NCBI GenBank assembly: GCA_031254035.1
Contig: JAIRVF010000015.1
Coordinates: forward strand, 1 to 64,000
From: Paenibacillus sp.
Lineage (GTDB): Bacteria; Bacillota; Bacilli; Paenibacillales; Paenibacillaceae
Length of the DNA stretch: 64,000 nt
Direction of reading: 5' to 3'
The position numbers were made by a program, and so were the translations under genes. Positions 1 to 8,861 of this stretch are shown piece after piece (positions within the stretch are counted from its first letter, which is position 1; every line of letters starts with the position of its first letter). The notes beneath the pieces were generated by a model. The model saw only the letters and a list, made by a program, of their open reading frames with translations. It did no database searches and was not told where the DNA came from.

Positions 1-163
1 ATTTTTCTGAAAGGAGATAACGAGCCAAAAATGCCTGAGCAATCCCCTCTTTTTTAATGAACGTTTGACTCATCATAACAAGTGTCTATCCATCCTCGCT
101 TATCTTCATAAATTTGAAGGATTGAAAGCTCTGGTGAGCTTCCGGGATGCCCCGTTGTATTGG
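1..163 (+). other. Upstream flank of CRISPR array 1 with a truncated repeat end
   Basis: No gene is visible. Positions 119-128 read GGATTGAAAG, identical to the last 10 bases of the CRISPR repeat, and are followed by exactly 35 bases before the first complete repeat. The fragment therefore sits where the 3' end of one further repeat would be, with 129-163 as a normal-sized spacer. The 22 bases before the fragment do not match the repeat. The flank shows no similarity that I can see to the region before array 2, so a functional leader is doubtful. Confidence 0.5.
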
Positions 164-794
164 GTTACTCCCTGCACGGGAGTATGGATTGAAAGAGGTA
201 TTACGAGAGCGAATTGAAAATCATCGTTATGTTACTCCCTGCACGGGAGTATGGATTGAAAGGTTTCTGTGCCTTGTATATATACGGGTCCGATCGTCGT
301 TACTCCCTGCACGGGAGTATGGATTGAAAGCTTTTGTGGAGTTGGATGCAATCGAGTTGATAATGTTACTCCCTGCACGGGAGTATGGATTGAAAGACCG
401 TGTTCCGAAATCAATTGATCGTAAATAGCCGTTACTCCCTGCACGGGAGTATGGATTGAAAGTAAAATAACTTGCCACGTATTATTAATTGCTATTGGTT
501 ACTCCCTGCACGGGAGTATGGATTGAAAGATTTTTTGTTGCCTCATGGACTGATCAAATTCAGTTACTCCCTGCACGGGAGTATGGATTGAAAGCTTTGG
601 AGTTTATACCAAAATTATACGCATAGATGTTACTCCCTGCACGAGAGTATGGATTGAAAGTTCGCTGCCGCCGCTGCAAAATCGGAAATAACCGGTTACT
701 CCCTGCACGGAAGTATGGATTGGGAACCTTTGTCATGTATGGCTTAGGATAATGAGTTGGACGTTATTCCCTGCACCGGAATATGATTCTAAGC
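164..794 (+). CRISPR. CRISPR array 1, 10 repeats, TGCAC repeat variant
   Basis: Ten 32-bp repeats begin at 164, 231, 299, 365, 431, 498, 563, 629, 695 and 763, separated by nine spacers of about 33-36 bp. The repeat begins GTTACTCCC and ends GGATTGAAAG. An ACTCCC/GGGAGT palindrome gives a 6-bp stem with a 5-base TGCAC loop, and the final ATTGAAAG fits the 8-nt crRNA 5' handle of type III systems. Repeats 8 and 9 carry substitutions and repeat 10 is strongly degenerate. Decay at the right end means the leader-proximal end is on the left and transcription runs rightward. Confidence 0.97.
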
Positions 795-1042
795 CCCTCT
801 TCAACGTTCCAGTTACAGTTTCATATAGGTTGCCATTTCCATTGATCCTATCATTCATAAAATGAAAACTGCGTTGTTCCAAGAAAAGGGAGCATCGTTT
901 TTTTGCTATATTTTGATAAAAATTGAGCCTAAGCATCAAAAATAAAATTTATATTACAAAAAAACCATAGCAAAGGAAAAATTTGAGATTTGGTAGTATA
1001 ATAGTCTTATGTCTGAATTAATAGTTTATGTGAGGTGAGCCT
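795..1042 (+). promoter_or_regulatory. Intergenic region and likely promoter of the cmr operon
   Basis: This 248-bp AT-rich gap separates the degenerate end of array 1 from cmr1. A TATAAT hexamer at 997-1002 is a good -10 candidate, but no strong -35 element lies at the expected spacing. A Shine-Dalgarno sequence (GAGGTGAG, about 1032-1039) precedes the cmr1 ATG at 1043. No further repeat copies are visible. Confidence 0.45.
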
Positions 1043-2368
1043 ATGTATCTAGGTAAAAGGATTCATCCGCCGGAGATGGAGTCTTTTAGGGGTGTTTTGA
1101 ATCAAGCCCAGGAGCAGTGGATAAATAGCAGGGAAAGCTATTTGATCAGCGTTGTCACACCGGTGTTTGGCGGAGGGGTAAAAGCCGGGGAATTGAAATG
1201 CCAACCAACTATTCGTAATTCATCTGTCCGGGGGCATTTACGTTTTTGGTGGCGGGCGACGAGAGGGGCAGTGTATAAGGATGTTTCCGAGCTGAGAAAA
1301 CGTGAAGCGCAAATTTTTGGAGATACCAAAGAATCAAGTAGGGTGAAAATTTGGGTAAGCCCAAGTTCACCTAAACAAAGTAGCGATCAAATTGAATTAA
1401 AAAATGTTAATTTGCCCTCATATGTTATTTTTCCTTACAGGGAATTTTACAAAAAGAATCCTTCTTTTTCATTTGATTTGCCATATACATTCGAACTTAA
1501 TATACAACTTCAGGACGATGATCTAAAGAAGGAGCTCGACCCGGCGTTATGGGCATGGATTAATTTTGGAGGTATAGGTAGCCGAACCCGAAGGGGATGC
1601 GGCAGCTTGTATTGTGATACTTTTTCTCCAGAAAAAACGGATACAGTTGATCTTAAAGCGTGGTATCGGAAGAATCTGGTGGATTATGAATTGAAACTGG
1701 AGCCAAATCCTGAACGGGAATGGCCAACTCTTTCGAATGAAATACAGATTCAGAGACCAAACGATCAGGGCATTATTTCTGCCTGGGGAAAAGTTATCAA
1801 TGTGTATAAGAAGTTTCGAGGTACGCCTGGTTTTAAAAAGCGGAGTTTATGGCCGGAAGCGGACTCTTTGAGGAACATAACAGATATGGCTGTTGAAAGA
1901 CACAAGCAAGTTCACCCTAAAGGGAAGAGTCGTGATGAACTTTTTGCTTTTCCACGTGCTCAACTGGGGTTACCGATTATTTTTCGTTTTAAACAAGATC
2001 CGAAACACTGGTTGAAACTTCCTCAAGAATGGGAACCCTATGACACTACCCTAAAACCGAAGGGGAAAAACAGGTTAGCGTCTTCGCTAATCACCAAAGT
2101 GATAGCCTTAAACGAAAAGAAAGGTGTGGGTGCATTCATCAAATTGAACCAACCACAAATTAAGGAGCTAGAGTTATCGATTACAGTCGATGACAAAGAG
2201 TCTGACCATAAAAAACAAACAGCCGATCAAATCAAAAATAAACCCATATCCGAAAGAGACATTTATAAAAAACTTCATTATTGGAAGAATCCCATGGGTT
2301 CAACGGATGATGTTATTGAAGCCTTTTTTAAAAGTGATGAGGTGAAAGAGTGGAAAAAAGGACGCTGA
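1043..2368 (+). CDS. cmr1: Type III-B CRISPR-Cas RAMP protein Cmr1
   Basis: First gene of the Cmr operon, 441 aa. Cmr1 is a double RAMP-fold subunit that caps the Cas7-like backbone of the Cmr effector complex near the 3' end of the crRNA. The family signature SSVRGHLRFWWRATRG (residues 60-75) is present, preceded by a glycine-rich TPVFGGG segment (residues 39-45). The ATG at 1043 has a good Shine-Dalgarno sequence. The 3' end overlaps the GTG start of cmr2 by 19 bases, implying translational coupling. The lysine-rich middle and C-terminus are typical of variable Cmr1 tails. The assignment rests on motif and context; the subunit itself is not catalytic in known systems. Confidence 0.95.
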   Translation: MYLGKRIHPPEMESFRGVLNQAQEQWINSRESYLISVVTPVFGGGVKAGELKCQPTIRNSSVRGHLRFWWRATRGAVYKDVSELRKREAQIFGDTKESSRVKIWVSPSSPKQSSDQIELKNVNLPSYVIFPYREFYKKNPSFSFDLPYTFELNIQLQDDDLKKELDPALWAWINFGGIGSRTRRGCGSLYCDTFSPEKTDTVDLKAWYRKNLVDYELKLEPNPEREWPTLSNEIQIQRPNDQGIISAWGKVINVYKKFRGTPGFKKRSLWPEADSLRNITDMAVERHKQVHPKGKSRDELFAFPRAQLGLPIIFRFKQDPKHWLKLPQEWEPYDTTLKPKGKNRLASSLITKVIALNEKKGVGAFIKLNQPQIKELELSITVDDKESDHKKQTADQIKNKPISERDIYKKLHYWKNPMGSTDDVIEAFFKSDEVKEWKKGR

Positions 2369-4188
2369 TGTTATTTTCGATCGGTCCAGTTCAGGATTTT
2401 ATAGCCCAAGCTCGTAAGACCCGCGATTTATGGTTTGGTTCTTACGTTTTATCGGAGGTTTCGAAGGAAGCCGCACGCTGTTTGAGTGAGGATTTTAAAG
2501 GCCAGCTCATTTTTCCTAGCTTCAAACAACTAGGGACTGAGGCGGATTTAAGAAACTTAAGGGTAGCTAATAAGATACTTGCAATCGTAGAAACAAGTGA
2601 TTCAGGAGAGGACCCGAGACAGGATCCGAAATCCGTGGCTTTGGACGTGAGATTGGCTGTCGCCCGTAAATGGCTGGAATATGCCAATAAAGCCAAAGAA
2701 AAGCTTAAAGGTTGCATTATAGAGCCAATGTGGGAACGGCAAGTCAAGGACTTTATTGAATTTTATGCGGTTTGGACGGAGCTGCCGAGCGAAGAGGAAT
2801 ATCCCGAAGCCTTGGCGAGGTTGGAACAGCTGATGACCGCTCGCAAAACTTTGCGTGATTTTCGGCCGAATGAACCTGCCAATCTGTTTGGCGACGTCAA
2901 ATCCAGTTTGAATCCGGGAAGAGAATCTGTATTAAAGTCAGGGAATTACGAAGTATATGCTGGTTTTGGAATAAAGGAAACAGAAACGCTAGACGCCATT
3001 ACGCTAGTGAAACGGTTATCGCGTTTTATAGGCGAAAAAAGGGAGTTTTTATCCGTCTGTGATATCGCTTTTCATCAATTTAGAAATCAGTTGGAAAACC
3101 CGGAATGTAGCGCGGACAAGGAAAAAGCGAATTGTTATTATCAATTGGTTAAAGCATCTTTTAAAAAATATGGTGTTCATCTTGCGGGAGATACTCCTCA
3201 GACCTACGATTCACGCATGTTTTATCCTAACAGGATTGAGGAAGGAATCTTTGAACTTGCAAAGGAACAAGAAGGCGCTCCCACACTGGGCTCGGATATA
3301 CATCAGCAATTAACGCAAGAGTTCACAAAAGAACTGGAACAACTGTATCGGGATATTTCGATCCAACCAACACCATATTACGCTTTTGTCGTAGGTGATG
3401 GCGACCGAATGGGGAGCTGCCTGCGAAATATTCAAACGCCGGAAGAACATCAAAGATTCAGCCAAAACCTATCGGATTTTGCTACAGGAGTAGAGAACAC
3501 AATTGCGGCTAACTCCGGTCAATTGATATATAGCGGCGGGGATGATCTGATGGCATTGCTTCCGCTGGACCGCTGCCTAGCAGCAATTAGGGAAATTCGA
3601 CAGGGTTTTTCGGATGCGATGAAGCGAGCACTTCCAAACGCGAATGAATGGCCGACGCTGTCGGTAGGGGTAGCGGTAGTTCATATGATCGAGCCGATGG
3701 AGGAATCTTTGCGGGCGGCAAAAGCAGCGGAGAAGGAAGCCAAAAAGCGCCGTGACGAGCTGGCCATCCATTTCCAAAAACGAAGCGGAAGTGGAGAAAT
3801 GAAGATCAGCATTCCATTCGCCGACGCGCCTGTAGAAAAGTTACTAAGATTCGAACAGTTATATAAAGAAGGGATCATTTCCACTTCCTTTGCTTATGGA
3901 TTAAGGGAACTCTACCAAACATATGATCAGATACAGTCCAAGGAGTTTTTGAAGCCGGGAGATTTGGGTGAGATTTTATTTCTGGAAATCCAGCGCATGA
4001 TGGGGAAAAAGAAACCTGATTTTCTGGATATCCAAATCATGGAGAAGGAGCTGGCCCCTATTTTTTCTGTGCTGAGAGATGTAGATAATCTGCTAAATCA
4101 GGATCCACTCTCCAAGCTGAAGCAGTTGGCTGAGCAATGCATCATTGCGATTAACTTTGTTAAGGCAGGTGAGGGAAGTGAAACGTAA
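2350..4188 (+). CDS. cmr2: Type III-B Cas10 (Cmr2), cyclase-type, without HD domain
   Basis: Large subunit of the Cmr complex, 612 aa, GTG start at 2350 behind a GAGGTG ribosome site. The protein opens directly with the Cmr2 N-terminal domain (FSIGPVQDFIAQARKTRDLW, residues 9-28); the HD nuclease domain found at the N-terminus of longer Cas10 proteins is absent. The Palm domain has a metal site in VVGDGDRMG (D350, D352) and an intact SGGDD motif (G396-D399), the signature for ATP conversion into cyclic oligoadenylate. Inference: no ssDNA cleavage through an HD site, but second-messenger synthesis when target RNA is bound. It overlaps cmr1 upstream and cmr3 downstream. Confidence 0.96.
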   Translation: MEKRTLMLFSIGPVQDFIAQARKTRDLWFGSYVLSEVSKEAARCLSEDFKGQLIFPSFKQLGTEADLRNLRVANKILAIVETSDSGEDPRQDPKSVALDVRLAVARKWLEYANKAKEKLKGCIIEPMWERQVKDFIEFYAVWTELPSEEEYPEALARLEQLMTARKTLRDFRPNEPANLFGDVKSSLNPGRESVLKSGNYEVYAGFGIKETETLDAITLVKRLSRFIGEKREFLSVCDIAFHQFRNQLENPECSADKEKANCYYQLVKASFKKYGVHLAGDTPQTYDSRMFYPNRIEEGIFELAKEQEGAPTLGSDIHQQLTQEFTKELEQLYRDISIQPTPYYAFVVGDGDRMGSCLRNIQTPEEHQRFSQNLSDFATGVENTIAANSGQLIYSGGDDLMALLPLDRCLAAIREIRQGFSDAMKRALPNANEWPTLSVGVAVVHMIEPMEESLRAAKAAEKEAKKRRDELAIHFQKRSGSGEMKISIPFADAPVEKLLRFEQLYKEGIISTSFAYGLRELYQTYDQIQSKEFLKPGDLGEILFLEIQRMMGKKKPDFLDIQIMEKELAPIFSVLRDVDNLLNQDPLSKLKQLAEQCIIAINFVKAGEGSET

Positions 4189-5467
4189 CATCCGAATCAG
4201 GCCACTTGACCCTGTGATGATTAGGGATGGAAGACCTTTTAACAAAACGCCGGGTATCCGAGCACATTCCTTGAATTCAGTGACACCTGGTACATTGGCG
4301 GGAACCCTGCGCACTTTGTTTGGAAAATTAGAAACGGGAAATGGGCAGCGGGTAAAAGACAGATATATCAAACTCGCAGAGAATATCGAAGTTCTGGGTC
4401 CAATATTGATGCGCCGTGACAAGTTGTTTTTTCCAATGCCGCTTGATCTCGATATCTATGAACTAACAGATGACGAGAGCGAGAAAAACAAAATACATAT
4501 GTCAGTAAGGCGACCCCGCCAACCAGCGGATGAAGCAGCAAAAACGGAAGGTTTTTTGGGAACCGGAAAAATCGGTCTTCATGAAGATATTCTATGGCCG
4601 GTATCGATGCCTCGTGGGGCCTGGAAATCGCTTCGAAAAGTGCCTGCTTATATCTCTGCCGAGTGGATGATCCGCTGGCTTTGTGGAGACATATCGCAGG
4701 AAGAATGGGAAGAAGAGCTTGAACAATGGGTAAATTCCGAAAATAAGTCCGATAACAGCCATCCACATTTTATGGATGCTTTAGAGAAGGAGATACGGGA
4801 CCATACGGAAATAGACGACAGTAGCGGTACAGCGAGAGACAAAAAACTGTTTTCTACAGAGGCGATCGTGTTTCCGCCAGAAGTGTCGATGATTGCCCAA
4901 ATGATGATCTCTGATGAGTTTGACATACCTGGGTCCATCCAAACCGTTCATCCGCTTGGCGGCGAGAGAAGGCTTGCTTCGTTTGAGGAAATAAGTGATG
5001 AAACAGCGGTAAACCGGATTTGGCAATGTCCAGAATCTGTAATAGAAGCGGTCGATAAGGTGGTCGATAAGGGGTCCGACAAAAATAAAATTTACTTGCG
5101 TATGGTACTGACCACACCGGCTTATTTTTCAAAAGGATGGCTGCCTGGATGGTTAAATGAGCAGTTGAAATCTTCTTCTGATCGTTTTCCGAACATGGAA
5201 TTGCAATTGCGATGGGCTTCTATTCCCCGTTGGGAGGGGATATCTGGCTGGAGCTATCGTCACCAAGGGCCTAAAGCGGTAAGACGCATGGTTCCGGCGG
5301 GAAGTGTTTATTTTTTTGAAGTGATTAGCGGAGACCCGGTTGAATTTGTGAAAGAGAAATGGCTGATGCCAATGTCGGATTTTGATAAACGCAAAGGAAG
5401 TTTTGATAAATATGATGGTTGCGGCATGGCCATTTGGGGAATATGGAGTCCGATTCAGAATCAATAA
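4178..5467 (+). CDS. cmr3: Type III-B CRISPR-Cas RAMP protein Cmr3
   Basis: Cas5-like subunit that binds the 5' handle of the crRNA and contacts Cas10; 429 aa. The N-terminal RPLDPVMIRDGRPF stretch is the Cmr3 family hallmark, and a conserved-looking C-terminal block around YRHQGPKAVRRMVPAGSVYF closes the RAMP fold. I choose the GTG at 4178, just after AGGTGAGG, which overlaps the end of cmr2 by 11 bases; the frame is open further upstream to a TTG at 4145, but the conserved protein starts at the GTG. cmr4 follows after 13 bases. Confidence 0.94.
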   Translation: MKRNIRIRPLDPVMIRDGRPFNKTPGIRAHSLNSVTPGTLAGTLRTLFGKLETGNGQRVKDRYIKLAENIEVLGPILMRRDKLFFPMPLDLDIYELTDDESEKNKIHMSVRRPRQPADEAAKTEGFLGTGKIGLHEDILWPVSMPRGAWKSLRKVPAYISAEWMIRWLCGDISQEEWEEELEQWVNSENKSDNSHPHFMDALEKEIRDHTEIDDSSGTARDKKLFSTEAIVFPPEVSMIAQMMISDEFDIPGSIQTVHPLGGERRLASFEEISDETAVNRIWQCPESVIEAVDKVVDKGSDKNKIYLRMVLTTPAYFSKGWLPGWLNEQLKSSSDRFPNMELQLRWASIPRWEGISGWSYRHQGPKAVRRMVPAGSVYFFEVISGDPVEFVKEKWLMPMSDFDKRKGSFDKYDGCGMAIWGIWSPIQNQ

Positions 5468-5480
5468 AAGGAGGTTTAAC

Positions 5481-6494
5481 ATGGAAAATAGCATGTTGTA
5501 TTTTGTACATTGCATGAGTCCGGTACATATCGGTGCCGGTCAGGGGACGGGGCTAATCGATATGCCCATGCTTCGGGAGAAAACGACTGAATGGCCATAT
5601 ATGCCTGGCTCGAGCATCAAAGGCGTGCATCGAAGATATTTTGAGTCAGGAAAATCTAAAATATCTGAAGAATGGGTTGAAGAAAAGGTTAAAGAATGGG
5701 TTAACCACGCTTTTGGACAAGAAGAAAAGAACAACGAAAAACAAAAAGAAACCGTAGAAAAGTCTGGATCAGTAGCGGTAGATAAAGGCAATAGTGAAAA
5801 TGCGAAATCTAGCCAGGCCACTGCCGGAGCACTGGTGATGTCGGACGCCAGATTGCTAGCCTTTCCTGTCGCTAGCTTACATGGTACGTTTGCGTACGTA
5901 ACATGCCCACTTGCCATTCAAAGAATGCAGAGAGATGTATTGGCGATTGGAAGCGATATGCCTAAACTGGTATGGGATCATTTATTGGATAAGCTAACGG
6001 ATAATGTTATCGTGACGGACGCTAATAGTAAAATAGCAGATCATAATATGCTTGTTACTATAGATGAGTTTAATAGCAAGGCAGAACCGGATGAATCTTT
6101 CAGAGAATGGGCTGAGTGGTTGGCAGAGCAGGCTTTTTTGAAAAAAGATCCTATATCTCAAACCATGTTAACGAAACGGCTCGTTTTGGTTGCAGATGAG
6201 GTTTTTCAATATTTTGTGACCATATGTAGTGAAGTGGTGACGCGTATTGGGATTGACCGGAATACAGGTACTGTTAAAGACGGCGCACTCTGGACGGAGG
6301 AGTATTTGCCTGTTGAATCGCTGCTGTACGGAGTGGTTTGGAAGGATTATTTTTCTCGTAGCGCGAAGGGAATAGCCTCTGATCAGGTGCTTGAACCTTT
6401 TCTGAAGGATCAGATATATCTTCAAATTGGCGGAAATGCGACAGTAGGGAAAGGAAGAATACGCTGCAGCTATGCTGGAGGGGAAACAGAATGA
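5481..6494 (+). CDS. cmr4: Type III-B Cas7-like backbone protein Cmr4
   Basis: Cas7-family subunit present in several copies per complex; it forms the backbone along the crRNA and cuts bound target RNA at 6-nt intervals. 337 aa. The N-terminus has the SPVHIGAGQGTG loop, then IDMPMLRE, in which D27 lies where the slicing aspartate of Cmr4 is expected, then MPGSSIKGVHR (residues 41-51). The C-terminal glycine-rich RAMP loop reads GGNATVGKGRIRC. The ATG at 5481 follows AAAGGAGG. A charged insertion near residues 75-110 is low in complexity. It overlaps cmr5 by 4 bases (ATGA). RNA cleavage is inferred from the retained D27. Confidence 0.95.
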   Translation: MENSMLYFVHCMSPVHIGAGQGTGLIDMPMLREKTTEWPYMPGSSIKGVHRRYFESGKSKISEEWVEEKVKEWVNHAFGQEEKNNEKQKETVEKSGSVAVDKGNSENAKSSQATAGALVMSDARLLAFPVASLHGTFAYVTCPLAIQRMQRDVLAIGSDMPKLVWDHLLDKLTDNVIVTDANSKIADHNMLVTIDEFNSKAEPDESFREWAEWLAEQAFLKKDPISQTMLTKRLVLVADEVFQYFVTICSEVVTRIGIDRNTGTVKDGALWTEEYLPVESLLYGVVWKDYFSRSAKGIASDQVLEPFLKDQIYLQIGGNATVGKGRIRCSYAGGETE

Positions 6495-6874
6495 GATCAC
6501 AATCTAGCAAATATGCACAAGCAGCCCTGAGCGGTGTTCGTATGGCCGAACAAAATAGTTATGGTAAGGAATATGGGCGTATTTGTCAGCAGTTCCCTCC
6601 CATGGTATTGGTTAATGGATTGAAACTATCGGTAGCTTATTTACAAAGCAAGCAGAAGGAAAATAACAAACAGGATCTGGCTAGCCAGCAGTTTTTAAAG
6701 GATCTTGGGAGCGCTGTAGACGTTGGTAGCTGGGAAGAAATAACTATAAATAAGAACATGCCCGTACCCCAATATCTTGATCTGACACGAAGAACATTAA
6801 AAGCAGTAGTGTGGTTCAAAAGATATGCGGAGGCCATTCTTAAGGTTGATGCTGCCGATACATTGGAGTCTTGA
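6491..6874 (+). CDS. cmr5: Type III-B small subunit Cmr5
   Basis: Small alpha-helical Cas11-type subunit, 127 aa, which forms the inner filament of the Cmr complex and stabilises target RNA-crRNA pairing. The N-terminal pattern (SSKYAQAALSGVRMAEQ) and the central FPPMVLVNGLKLSVAYLQSK helix fit the Cmr5 family in length and position. The start overlaps the cmr4 stop (ATGA at 6491-6494). No catalytic residues are expected. Confidence 0.92.
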   Translation: MRSQSSKYAQAALSGVRMAEQNSYGKEYGRICQQFPPMVLVNGLKLSVAYLQSKQKENNKQDLASQQFLKDLGSAVDVGSWEEITINKNMPVPQYLDLTRRTLKAVVWFKRYAEAILKVDAADTLES

Positions 6875-6892
6875 TAGAAGGGGGAAGAGGCT

Positions 6893-7702
6893 TTGAATTT
6901 ATATTATGCATTAAGCAAGAGTCCGGATGTTTATTCAAATCTATATGAACACCGGGTCGGGAAGATTGTTGAAAAAACACAGGACAAGGCCAATTTGTAT
7001 GAAAGTATACTCGGAAAATACAGAGAAGAAAATGATTGGCAAGACAAAGAATACTGGTACACACATCGTTTTGGCGAATATAAAACTGCAATCATAAGCG
7101 AGTATGGAGAAAATCAAACGTTATCTTTTGAAATGGAAAATAGCTCGCATTTACTGGTAGGTCACGGCGAAGTTTCTGTTTTGGAAAGTTCACTTTCCTT
7201 GCACCGTATCTTTGGCGTGCCTTACATTCCCGGAAGCGCGATCAAGGGAGTATGCGCGAATGTTTGCCATACGGTTCTGGGTAAGAAAAATTCACAGTAT
7301 TTAATGGATGGCGATTATTATACAGCTTTGTTTGGGACGCAAGAGCAGGCAGGATATATTGAATTTCATGATGCCTGGATCACTCCGAGGTCACTTAAAG
7401 ATGCAATTCACCTGGATGTCATGACTCCCCATCATCAGAAGTATAACGCAGGGGAATTGGTTGCTCCACGGGATGACGATGATCCGGTACCGATTCCGTT
7501 TCTGGCAGCGTCAGGTTGCTTTCGTTTTCTACTAACTTGTTCCTCCAATCTCCTGCCCGAGGAGCAAGCTCAGCAATGGCTTGAAATTGCAAAAGAAATA
7601 GTCATATTTGCACTGGAGCATCATGGTATTGGAAGCAAGACTAATTCCGGTTATGGTCAAATGACCAAAGTAGTGGGAAATGAGCTGCATGCCAACAGAT
7701 AG
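6893..7702 (+). CDS. cmr6: Type III-B CRISPR-Cas RAMP protein Cmr6
   Basis: Cas7-like RAMP subunit at the Cmr1 end of the backbone, 269 aa. The RAMP motif FGVPYIPGSAIKGV (residues 107-120) and the C-terminal glycine-rich loop HGIGSKTNSGYG are clear. The start is a TTG at 6893 preceded by AGAAGGGGG (about 6878-6886); no in-frame ATG precedes the conserved region. The 3' end overlaps the DUF6602-like gene by 23 bases, so that gene belongs to the same transcript. This completes a full Cmr1-6 set. Confidence 0.95.
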   Translation: MNLYYALSKSPDVYSNLYEHRVGKIVEKTQDKANLYESILGKYREENDWQDKEYWYTHRFGEYKTAIISEYGENQTLSFEMENSSHLLVGHGEVSVLESSLSLHRIFGVPYIPGSAIKGVCANVCHTVLGKKNSQYLMDGDYYTALFGTQEQAGYIEFHDAWITPRSLKDAIHLDVMTPHHQKYNAGELVAPRDDDDPVPIPFLAASGCFRFLLTCSSNLLPEEQAQQWLEIAKEIVIFALEHHGIGSKTNSGYGQMTKVVGNELHANR

Positions 7703-8678
7703 CATTTCAAGTGAGCAAACGGAACTGAAAAAGGGAGAAAAAGAAATTATTGTTCAGATTAAGGATAACTACGTCCAGTTGGAACAAAGCATTACAAAAC
7801 AGTTAAAGATGGCCGCAGCAAAACATCATGTAACTAGTGGGACCTTTCGCGAGGATATTTGGAAGTCGATGTTTGAACAAATAATCCCCAAGAAATTTTC
7901 CATAGAACAATCAGTATTTATCATAGATTCCGAGGGCGGAGTATCCAAAGAGGTTGACTTGGCAATTTTTGATGAGCAGTACACTCCGTATATCTTCCGG
8001 TACGGGCGGATCATGTATATTCCGATTGAAGCTGTTGCTGTTGTGATACAGTGCAAGAGTAATAATTTATCCAAGAAAGATCTTGTTAAATGGTCAGATA
8101 GTATTACAAAATTGAACACCTCATTGAAATCGATTACCCGAATGTTTGCTAGTCTGGCCACAGGGGAATACGCATTCGACAAAGATGGGAAGCAATTTAT
8201 GCTATCTGAGAATGAAGGAGGGAAAAAGCCCTTAACACAAACTTCCACCCGTCCAATCCAAATTTTGTGTCATACCAAGGAGGGATCAGACAAGCATATA
8301 CCCCCATTTGATATTGTCATAAATTCTAAAAACGAACGTTTGCAGATTAGTTGGTTAGATGTTACAAAAGATCCAGGCGAAGAAGATATTCCCCGATGGT
8401 TTGACTCACTAAATCATAAAAATGATGATAAGGAAGGAAAATATAGGGGAGTTAAAAGCGCCTTTGACGATGTTTGTAAAAAAGAGACCAGATCCGATGA
8501 GTTAAAAGGTGCGCTGAAATTAAATAATTATAAGGTTTTCAACGATAAGGAAAAGAAAGAGGAAATTGGTCTGCTGTCCCTGAACTTTCAATTGAACCAA
8601 CTATTAATGTTAATCAATAACCCTATTTTATTCCCTCACAAGGCCTATGTAGATATGTTTAATAACTTTTGCAAATAA
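7680..8678 (+). CDS. DUF6602-like putative PD-(D/E)XK nuclease at end of cmr operon
   Basis: Not a known Cmr subunit; 332 aa, overlapping cmr6 and ending the operon. Residues 48-130 resemble the DUF6602 pattern: KHHVTSGTFRED, then VSKEVDLAIFDEQ, then MYIPIEAVAVVIQCKS. E58, D93 and Q124-x-K126 are spaced like the E...D...(E/Q)xK active site of PD-(D/E)XK nucleases, so a metal-dependent DNase or RNase activity is plausible (inference). The C-terminal half (about 150-332) is lysine-rich with no motif I recognise, and I see no CARF or SAVED cyclic-nucleotide-binding motif. There is no signal peptide or membrane segment. ATGs at 7680 and 7689 are both possible starts. Best guess: an ancillary effector of this type III system. 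Confidence 0.7.
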   Translation: MSCMPTDSISSEQTELKKGEKEIIVQIKDNYVQLEQSITKQLKMAAAKHHVTSGTFREDIWKSMFEQIIPKKFSIEQSVFIIDSEGGVSKEVDLAIFDEQYTPYIFRYGRIMYIPIEAVAVVIQCKSNNLSKKDLVKWSDSITKLNTSLKSITRMFASLATGEYAFDKDGKQFMLSENEGGKKPLTQTSTRPIQILCHTKEGSDKHIPPFDIVINSKNERLQISWLDVTKDPGEEDIPRWFDSLNHKNDDKEGKYRGVKSAFDDVCKKETRSDELKGALKLNNYKVFNDKEKKEEIGLLSLNFQLNQLLMLINNPILFPHKAYVDMFNNFCK

Positions 8679-8861
8679 ACGTAACAGACCAGGTGCGAAC
8701 CCCAAGCGCACATGAAATCCCTGGGGGATTCGCACCACCATATTTCATGCGGCTTTTGACGTTTTTAAGTGGAATTTAAGCTGGAAATATGACAAGTAAA
8801 TCGGGGATCCGGCAAATCAGGTTTGGAATCCCTTGTGTGGCAAGGGCTAAAAAGGCCCGGA
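8679..8861 (+). promoter_or_regulatory. Leader region of CRISPR array 2
   Basis: This 183-bp gap lies between the DUF6602-like gene and the first, intact repeat of array 2. The array decays at its far right end, so this side should be the leader where new spacers enter. It contains a long imperfect hairpin whose arms begin GGTGCGAA (8692-8699) and end TTCGCACC (8729-8736), extended by a CCCC/GGGG inner stem but without a T-run, and a small CCCTTG/CAAGGG hairpin just before the first repeat. No clear promoter hexamers were found. Confidence 0.55.

Noticed and set aside
147..478. Reading frames across CRISPR array 1 in both directions
   Set aside because: They are translations of the repeats (periodic LLPAREYGLK and FNPYSRAGSN words) and have no protein meaning.
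8692..8736. Rho-independent terminator after the DUF6602-like gene
   Set aside because: A good stem, but no T-run follows, so it is reported only as a hairpin.
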